Origin: Streptomyces deccanensis
GTDB taxonomy: Bacteria; Actinomycetota; Actinomycetes; Streptomycetales; Streptomycetaceae
Assembly (NCBI RefSeq): GCF_022385335.1
Contig: NZ_CP092431.1
Coordinates: 7,998,001-8,062,000 of the forward strand
DNA: 64,000 nt
Direction: 5' to 3'
Part shown: piece by piece, positions 58,758 to 64,000 of the stretch
Layout of the letters: each line of letters opens with the position of its first letter
Numbering within the stretch: position 1 is the first letter of the stretch
Notes under the pieces: model-generated
Told to the model about the DNA's origin: nothing
What the model saw: the letters and a program-made list of their open reading frames with translations, nothing else
Database searches by the model: none
Made by a program: the position numbers and the translations under genes

Positions 58758-58896
58758 TGGGGCTTCTCGCGCAGTTCCCCGCGCCCCTGAAAAGCAGGGG
58801 CTGCGCCCCGTGCTTTTCAGGCCCGCAGGGCCGTGTCTTTCAGGCCCGCAGGGCCTGGTTTTTTAGGGGCGCGGGGAACTGCGCGAGAAGCCCCAC
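58758..58896. repeat. Large inverted repeat (intergenic repeat family, full element)
   Basis: Arms GTGGGGCTTCTCGCGCAGTT.. (58758-58793) and the reverse complement (58861-58896) match at all but one or two of some 35 positions. The centre has direct repeats of TTTCAGGCCCGCAGGGCC near 58815 and 58838. It lies between the sugar-binding lipoprotein and the glycosyltransferase, both on the plus strand. Confidence 0.92.
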
Positions 58897-58948
58897 CGGA
58901 GCCGCACTCGACAACGAACCCCCAACGGCAACCGCCAAAGAAGTTGCA

Positions 58949-58960
58949 CGAGACGTCTCG
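58949..58960. promoter_or_regulatory. Palindrome CGAGACGTCTCG upstream of glycosyltransferase
   Basis: A perfect 12-bp palindrome, followed at once by TCTCGCG, so half-site words repeat. It ends 19 bases before the start codon. It resembles operators of TetR-family repressors; no such gene is in the window. Confidence 0.55.
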
Positions 58961-58979
58961 TCTCGCGTACCGTCGGCGC

Positions 58980-60170
58980 ATGACCTCACACATCGCCATG
59001 TTCTCCATCGCCGCCCACGGTCACGTGAACCCGAGCCTCGAAGTGATCCGCGAGCTGGTGGCGCGCGGGCACCGGGTCACGTACGCGATTCCGCCCGCCT
59101 TCGCGGAGAAGGTGGCCGAGACCGGGGCCGAGCCGAAGCTCTGGCGTTCGACGCTGCCCGGCCCCGACGCCGACCCCGAGGCGTGGGGGAGCACGCTCCT
59201 CGACAACGTCGAGCCCTTCCTGGAGGACGCCATCCAGGCCCTGCCGCAGCTCGTCGAGGCTTACGAGGGCGACGAGCCCGACCTCGTCCTGCACGACATC
59301 ACCTCCTACCCGGCGCGCGTCCTCGCCCACCGCTGGGGCGTCAAGGCGATCTCCCTCTCCCCGAACCTGGTCGCCTGGACCGGCTACGAGGAAGAGGTCG
59401 CCGAGCCCATGTGGGCCGAACCGAAGAGGACGGAGCGCGGCAAGGCGTACTACGCCCGCTTCCAGGCCTGGCTGGAGGAGAACGGGATCACCGAGCACCC
59501 CGACCCCTTCGTCGGCAGGCCCGCCCGTTCCCTCGTCCTCATTCCGAAGGCGCTCCAGCCGAACGCCGACCGGGTCGACGAGAGCCGCCACACCTTCGTC
59601 GGCGCCTGCCAGGGCGACCGCTCGGCGCAGGGCGACTGGCAGCGGCCGGCCGACGCGGAGAAGGTGCTGCTCGTCTCGCTCGGGTCGGCCTTCACCAAGC
59701 AGCCCGACTTCTACCGCGCATGCGTGAAGGCCTTCGGTGAGCTGCCCGGCTGGCACCTGGTGCTCCAGGTCGGCCGGCATGTCGACCCGGCGGAACTGGG
59801 GGAGCTCCCGGCCGGGGTGGAGGTGCGGGACTGGGTGCCGCAGCTGGCGGTCCTCCGGCAGGCCGACGCGTTCATCACCCACGCGGGCGCCGGTGGCAGC
59901 CAGGAAGGGCTCGCCACCGGCACCCCGATGGTCGCCGTACCGCAGGCCGTCGACCAGTTCGGCAACGCCGAGATGCTCCAGTCGCTGGGCGTCGCCCGCC
60001 ATCTGCCCAAGGAGGAGGCGACCGCCGAGACCCTGCGCGAGGCGGTCCTCGCCCTCGTCGACGACCCCGAAGTGGCGCGCCGGCTCAAGGAGATCCAGCA
60101 GGAGATGGCGGCCGAGGGCGGTACCCGACGGGCCGCCGACCTCATCGAGGCGGAACTCGGAACCCCCTGA
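58980..60170 (+). CDS. Macrolide-type glycosyltransferase (GT1, MGT family)
   Basis: 396 residues of the GT-B fold. N-terminal acceptor domain starts [20 protein letters not shown] with the conserved H-G-H/N. The C-terminal nucleotide-sugar site has [60 protein letters not shown] and DQFGNAEML. It resembles the Streptomyces macrolide-inactivating UDP-glucosyltransferases (Mgt/OleD type), which add glucose to macrolides and flavonoid-like phenols. It may be a detoxifier, which would fit a repressor operator just upstream. The ATG at 58980 leaves almost no leader after the palindrome. Confidence 0.92.
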   Translation: MTSHIAMFSIAAHGHVNPSLEVIRELVARGHRVTYAIPPAFAEKVAETGAEPKLWRSTLPGPDADPEAWGSTLLDNVEPFLEDAIQALPQLVEAYEGDEPDLVLHDITSYPARVLAHRWGVKAISLSPNLVAWTGYEEEVAEPMWAEPKRTERGKAYYARFQAWLEENGITEHPDPFVGRPARSLVLIPKALQPNADRVDESRHTFVGACQGDRSAQGDWQRPADAEKVLLVSLGSAFTKQPDFYRACVKAFGELPGWHLVLQVGRHVDPAELGELPAGVEVRDWVPQLAVLRQADAFITHAGAGGSQEGLATGTPMVAVPQAVDQFGNAEMLQSLGVARHLPKEEATAETLREAVLALVDDPEVARRLKEIQQEMAAEGGTRRAADLIEAELGTP

Positions 60171-60221
60171 TAGCGGGGCAAGCCGGTTGGTTCCACGTCC
60201 ATCGTGAAATCACGGCACTTT

Positions 60222-60260
60222 TCAGGTCACGATCAGGTCACTCAATAACGCTCAGGTAAC
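60222..60260. promoter_or_regulatory. Four phased TCAGGTCAC-type direct repeats
   Basis: TCAGGTCAC at 60222 and 60233, TCAATAACG at 60242 and TCAGGTAAC at 60252, spaced 11, 9 and 10 bases. The complement reads GTGACCTGA/GTTACCTGA, somewhat like PHO-box units. A dyad TAACGG, GGTTCGA..CCGTTA lies at 60294-60311. Confidence 0.5.
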
Positions 60261-60407
60261 GCCCGGTCCGCGCGGAACGCGCACTGACTCTGTTAACGGG
60301 TTCGACCGTTACCCCCTCCGAAAGGTTGCGTTCGGCGGTTCTTGTGCCTCGGGTGAACGACTTCCAAGCTGAGGATGAACTCATTTCGAACGCCAGGAAG
60401 TTGACCC

Positions 60408-61352
60408 ATGCGCCGAGACATACCCGACCTCGCGGAAGTGCGCCGCGTCACCCAGAAGAAGCGGGACGCCTGGTGGACCGTGCTGCTCGTGGACCCGGTC
60501 GCCACCCCCCTGGTGCGGCTGACCGCGAAGTACACGAGGATCACGCCCAACCAGCTGACCTGGGGCGCCTTCCTGCTGGGTCTGGTCTCGGCCGCGTTCT
60601 TCGCGCTGGGCGACTGGCGCTGGCTGATCGCCGGCGCCGTCGTCTACCACCTGAGCTTCATCCTCGACTGCATGGACGGCAAGGTCGCCCGACTCACCGG
60701 CCAGGGCTCCGTGTTCGGGGCCTGGCTCGACTTCGTCTTCGACCGCGTCCGGGTCGCGGCGTGCTCCATCGCCCTGATGGCCGGGCAGTACCAGCGCACG
60801 GGAGAGACCTTCTACATCTGGCTCGCCGCCGCCGTCATCGGCTGCGACGCGCTCCGCTACATCAACTCGCTGGAGACCTTCAAGGTCCGCCACACCATGC
60901 GCAAGCAGATCAAGGCCCGGCTCCGTGAGGCCCGTCGCGCCGAGAACGAGCGGGAACTCGCCTTCATGGAGGACCTGCTGCGCGAGAACCCCGAGGCCGA
61001 CATCGAACAGGACCTGCGCTCGGCCGCCGCCGAGGTCACCCAGGCCGCGCCGCAGGCCCAGGTCGTCGACCTGCACCAGGAGTTCCGCCGCCGCTTCCCC
61101 CTCTATCTGCGCGTCCGGTCCTTCCTGCTGCGCCACCGGGTCCGCCCCCATCTGATCAGCGGCATCGAGTTCCAGATGGGCGTCTTCATGATCGGCCCCT
61201 TCGTCGACTCGGTGATGACGGCGACCATCGTCTCCGGCGTCCTGCTGCTCGTCTTCGAACTGGCCATCGTCTACAAGCTGTTGCTCTCCACCCGCGACTT
61301 CACCCGCACCCTCGACTCCTTCGACCGGGGAGACGTCGCCGCGGCGGCCTGA
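60408..61352 (+). CDS. CDP-alcohol phosphatidyltransferase family protein
   Basis: 314 residues. The family signature D-x2-DG-x2-AR-x8-G-x3-D-x3-D is complete in LDCMDGKVARLTGQGSVFGA, then WLDFVFD. About six membrane segments (for example TWGAFLLGLVSAAFFALG, FMIGPFVDSVMTATIVSGVL, LLVFELAIVYKLLL). A soluble charged stretch sits between segments (RKQIKARLREARRAENEREL). It makes a phospholipid headgroup bond at the membrane from a CDP-activated donor; the acceptor alcohol is unknown. ATG at 60408, with GGAAGT weakly upstream. The repeats at 60222-60260 are probable operators. Confidence 0.9.
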   Translation: MRRDIPDLAEVRRVTQKKRDAWWTVLLVDPVATPLVRLTAKYTRITPNQLTWGAFLLGLVSAAFFALGDWRWLIAGAVVYHLSFILDCMDGKVARLTGQGSVFGAWLDFVFDRVRVAACSIALMAGQYQRTGETFYIWLAAAVIGCDALRYINSLETFKVRHTMRKQIKARLREARRAENERELAFMEDLLRENPEADIEQDLRSAAAEVTQAAPQAQVVDLHQEFRRRFPLYLRVRSFLLRHRVRPHLISGIEFQMGVFMIGPFVDSVMTATIVSGVLLLVFELAIVYKLLLSTRDFTRTLDSFDRGDVAAAA

Positions 61353-61372
61353 CGGGAGCGGGTAGGGACATC

Positions 61373-61408
61373 GAGGTGGGCCGGGACGACGTCGCCCCGG
61401 CCCACCTC
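61373..61408. terminator. Strong bidirectional hairpin between convergent genes
   Basis: GAGGTGGGCCGGG (61373-61385), ten-base loop, CCCGGCCCACCTC (61396-61408): a perfect 13-bp stem. CGGCCCACCTCCGCGCT is then repeated in tandem at 61399-61415 and 61416-61432. Confidence 0.8.
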
Positions 61409-61441
61409 CGCGCTCGGCCCACCTCCGCGCTCAGGCCCCGA

Positions 61442-63730
61442 TCAGACCCGTACCCGCTCGTCCCGCGCGTCCCGGCCGGTCGGCGGCAGCGGCGTCGGCT
61501 CCGGCGACTCGTCGTGGGTGAGGTCCGGCATCCGGTGCAGCCACTTCGGCAGATACCAGTTGCGCTCGCCGAGCAGGGCCATCACCGCCGGGAGGAGCAC
61601 ACCCCGGATGATCGTCGCGTCGATGAGGACGGCGGCCGCGAGGCCCACGCCCATCTGCTTCATCGACTGCATGGACAGCGTCCCGAAGATCGCGAAGACG
61701 GCGACCATGATGACGGCGGCGCTGGTCACGACCCCGGCCGTGGTGACCACCCCGTGCCGGATCGCCTCCTTCGTCGTACGGCCCCGCAGCCGCGCCTCAC
61801 GGATCCGCGAGACCACGAACACGTGGTAGTCCATCGACAGCCCGAACAGGATCACGAACAGGAACAGCGGCAGCCAGGTGATGATGGCGCCCACGCCCTC
61901 CGCGCCCACCAGCGAGGCACCCCAGCCGTGCTGGAAGACCGCGACGAGGATGCCGTACGCGGCGCCCACCGACAGCAGGTTCAGCACGATCGACGTCGCC
62001 GCGATCGTCAGCGAGCGGAACGACAGCAGCATCAGCAGGAAGGCGAAGACCACGACGAAGGCGAAGACCGGGACGACGGAGCCGACCAGCTGGTCGTTGA
62101 AGTCCTGGTTGCCCGCGACCTGCCCGGTGACCGGCGCCTCGACGCCCTCCACCTTGCCGAGCGTGGCGGGCCGCACCTCGTCGCGCAGCCTGTCCAGGCT
62201 CGCGCCCGCCTTGTCCTGGTCGGACCCGCCGACCAGCGGCACGTACACGAACGCCACGTTCTGCGCGTCGTGCACCTTGATCTCCACCGGGCCGCGCGAG
62301 GCACCCGAGGCGACGGCCTCCTTCTTGAACTCGGCCAGCGCCGACCGCACCTCGGGTGCGTTGATGTCCTTGGCCTTCACCACCACCTCGGCCGGCTCGG
62401 AACCGCCCGGGAAGGCCTCGTTGACCCGGTTGTACGTCTGCACGATCGGCAGCGAGTCCCCGAACTCCTGGTCCAGCGTCAGGTTCTGCGTCTTCATCCC
62501 GAGCGCGGGCGCCGCCACGGCGAGCAGCGCACCGGTCGCCACGACCAGCGACAGCGCCGGCTTGGCGAGCACGACCCTGAGGACGGCGTTCCAGAAACGG
62601 CTCTCCGCACCACCGTCTCCCGCACCACCGTCGCCCGTACGGCCGTTCTTCCGCCGCTTGTCCGGGTGCAGGAACGGGATACGGCCCTTCTCCACCCGCC
62701 CGCCCAGCAGCGACAGCAGCGCCGGCAGCACCGTGACCGAACCGACCATCGCGACGGCCACGACCATCAGGGACGCCAGGCCCATCGCCTCGAACTCGGC
62801 GAGCCCGGTGAACAGCATGCCCGCCATCGCCACGCACACCGTGACGCCCGAGACGATGATGGCGCGGCCACTGGTCGCGGCGGCCACCCGCAGCGCGGTC
62901 CCCGCGTCCCGGCCCGCCGCGCGCTCCTCGCGTTCACGGCGCAGATAGAACAGGCAGTAGTCGACGCCGACGGCCAGACCCACCAGCAGCATCACGGAGT
63001 TGGCGGTGTCGCTCATCGGGATCACATGGCTGACGATGGCCATCAGCCCCATCGTCGCGACGATCGCCGTGATCGCCAGCGCCACCGGCAGCAGCGCCGC
63101 GACGACCGCGCCGAACGCGATCAGCAGGATGCCGAGCGCCACCGGCACGGCCGAGTACTCGGCCTTCTGGAAGTCGTCACCGAAGGCGTCGTCGAACGTC
63201 TTCATCATCGAGGCGCCGCCGATCTCCTCGATCCGCAGCGACCCGTGCTCCTTCTGGACGTCCGCGACGGCGTCCAGCACCGGCTCGATCCGCTCGCCCG
63301 CGGTGTCCGAGGCACCCCGCACGTCGAACTGCACCAGGGCGCTGCGGCCGTCCTTCGAGATCGTCCCCGTGTCGTACGGCGAGGTCACGTCCGCGACCTT
63401 CCCGGTCCGCTCGACGGCCTTCATCACGTCCGCCACGGCGGCCCGGAACGCGGGATCCGTGGCCCGGGCGGCGTCGTCCTTCGCCTGGACCAGGACGGTC
63501 TCACCGGCCGGCTCCTCGATCCCGGCCTCCTCGACGATGTGCGCGGCCGCGCTGGTCTCCCCCTTGAGCTGATCGCTGTCCTTGACCTCGACCGAGCCCA
63601 TCGCCGAGCCGATGCCCATCGTCAGCACCACGAACAGCAGCCAGATCCCGACGGCCGCCCAGCGGTGCCGGGCGCTCCAGCCGCCCGCCCGGGCGGCGAT
63701 CCCCCGCACCCGTACCTCTCCGTTCCCCAT
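61442..63730 (-). CDS. MMPL/RND-family transporter
   Basis: 762 residues with the two-fold MMPL architecture: N-terminal helix AAVGIWLLFVVLTMGIGSAM, extracytoplasmic loop 1 (about 40-180), a five-helix bundle (LLVGLAVGVDYCLFYLRRER), cytoplasmic linker rich in Gly/Asp (KNGRTGDGGAGDGGAESRF), then loop 2 and a second bundle (FVILFGLSMDYHVFVVSRIR). The conserved Asp-Tyr pairs GVDYCLF and SMDYHVF are the proton-relay sites. It exports lipids or drugs using proton motive force. ATG 63730 with GAGGGGG upstream. Convergent with the phosphatidyltransferase gene, so a lipid-linked role is plausible but unproved. Confidence 0.92.
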   Translation of the reverse strand: MGNGEVRVRGIAARAGGWSARHRWAAVGIWLLFVVLTMGIGSAMGSVEVKDSDQLKGETSAAAHIVEEAGIEEPAGETVLVQAKDDAARATDPAFRAAVADVMKAVERTGKVADVTSPYDTGTISKDGRSALVQFDVRGASDTAGERIEPVLDAVADVQKEHGSLRIEEIGGASMMKTFDDAFGDDFQKAEYSAVPVALGILLIAFGAVVAALLPVALAITAIVATMGLMAIVSHVIPMSDTANSVMLLVGLAVGVDYCLFYLRREREERAAGRDAGTALRVAAATSGRAIIVSGVTVCVAMAGMLFTGLAEFEAMGLASLMVVAVAMVGSVTVLPALLSLLGGRVEKGRIPFLHPDKRRKNGRTGDGGAGDGGAESRFWNAVLRVVLAKPALSLVVATGALLAVAAPALGMKTQNLTLDQEFGDSLPIVQTYNRVNEAFPGGSEPAEVVVKAKDINAPEVRSALAEFKKEAVASGASRGPVEIKVHDAQNVAFVYVPLVGGSDQDKAGASLDRLRDEVRPATLGKVEGVEAPVTGQVAGNQDFNDQLVGSVVPVFAFVVVFAFLLMLLSFRSLTIAATSIVLNLLSVGAAYGILVAVFQHGWGASLVGAEGVGAIITWLPLFLFVILFGLSMDYHVFVVSRIREARLRGRTTKEAIRHGVVTTAGVVTSAAVIMVAVFAIFGTLSMQSMKQMGVGLAAAVLIDATIIRGVLLPAVMALLGERNWYLPKWLHRMPDLTHDESPEPTPLPPTGRDARDERVRV

Positions 63731-63966
63731 GACGGGCCAGCCCCCTCGCCTGCGATGGCGACCCCCTGCCGCCACCTTTCGTTTCGAAGGTATGAGCCGG
63801 ATAAGGGCATCTCGTCGTGCTCTCCGGTGAACCCCGCCGCCCACGGGTCCTCCGCTCGGACCCCGCTCCCTCCTCATGAGGGAGGACAGTGGCCCCTTAC
63901 ACCCATCCCGGGTTCTCGGGGCCGAACCTCAGGGTGGTGCCGCCGTCCGGTGCCTATCGTGAGCCC

Positions 63967-64000
63967 ATGACGACGTACGCGGCGCTCCTGCGCGGGATCA
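63967..64000 (+). CDS. DUF1697 family protein (3' truncated by window edge)
   Basis: Only 11 codons are present: MTTYAALLRGI, which is the near-invariant DUF1697 opening (YAALLRGINVGG in full members). ATG at 63967; no strong ribosome site is visible. The gene continues outside the window. Function of the family is unknown. Confidence 0.6.
   Translation, partial: MTTYAALLRGI

Noticed and set aside
61376..63970. An 864-codon plus-strand open frame opposite the MMPL transporter
   Set aside because: Arg/His/Gln-rich low-information sequence opposite a complete transporter gene; no ribosome site.

Overview
The window is a very GC-rich actinobacterial chromosome segment, almost certainly from a Streptomyces species. 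The evidence is G/C at nearly every third codon position, many GTG starts, geosmin synthase, several conservon (CvnA-D) modules, DUF397/XRE, DUF574, DUF6230/DUF6114 and SAV_2148-family genes, a Streptomyces subtilisin inhibitor, and secreted enzymes of the usual Streptomyces kind. From memory of Streptomyces avermitilis locus numbers (geosmin synthase SAV2163, HEPN family founder SAV2148), the 32-53 kb part looks like a conserved core block: the tag gap of 15 equals the gene-order distance here. No tRNA, rRNA, CRISPR, prophage or insertion sequence was recognised. Both ends cut genes: a GH35 beta-galactosidase at the left and the first 11 codons of a DUF1697 gene at the right.

Layout. 0-4.7 kb: GH35 beta-galactosidase, LacI regulator and a DUF574 methyltransferase, with a large palindromic intergenic repeat. 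4.8-8 kb: a whiJ/abaA-like signalling locus (DUF397 protein, XRE regulator, anti-sigma-type ATPase) and a PfkB sugar kinase. 8-21.8 kb: three conservon modules. One is reduced (B and D, plus a small ORF resembling the C-terminal tail of a CvnA kinase), one is complete with a GAF gene downstream, and one is complete and ends in a CYP157-type P450 without the ExxR motif. An acyl-CoA dehydrogenase and an AraC regulator lie among them. 22-32 kb: a CYP154-type P450, a DUF6230/DUF6114 pair, secreted proteins (including a membrane-anchored AA10 LPMO and a subtilisin), and a zinc-ribbon membrane protein coupled to an ARMT1/DUF89 phosphatase.

32-55.5 kb: geosmin synthase, a glutamine-amidotransferase-like protein divergent from a LysR regulator, PDZ, metallophosphoesterase, LysE and M24 peptidase genes, a phosphotransferase-fold protein without its catalytic aspartates, the glycogen-to-trehalose enzymes TreZ, TreY and GlgX, two M14 carboxypeptidase paralogues around an SSI-type protease inhibitor, a HEPN protein, an exonuclease, a GNAT and a normal phosphotransferase. 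55.6-64 kb: a sugar ABC importer without its own ATPase, a macrolide-type glycosyltransferase, a CDP-alcohol phosphatidyltransferase and an MMPL transporter.

How it fits together. Conservons are membrane-associated kinase/roadblock/DUF742/GTPase assemblies likened to eukaryotic GPCR signalling. Here the P450-containing module shares a 26-bp upstream element with the convergent CYP154 region, which suggests one regulon. TreX/GlgX, TreY and TreZ together turn glycogen-type glucan into trehalose. A family of intergenic repeats built on the word GGGGCGCGGGGAACTGCGCG occurs at about ten places between genes, twice as long inverted repeats.
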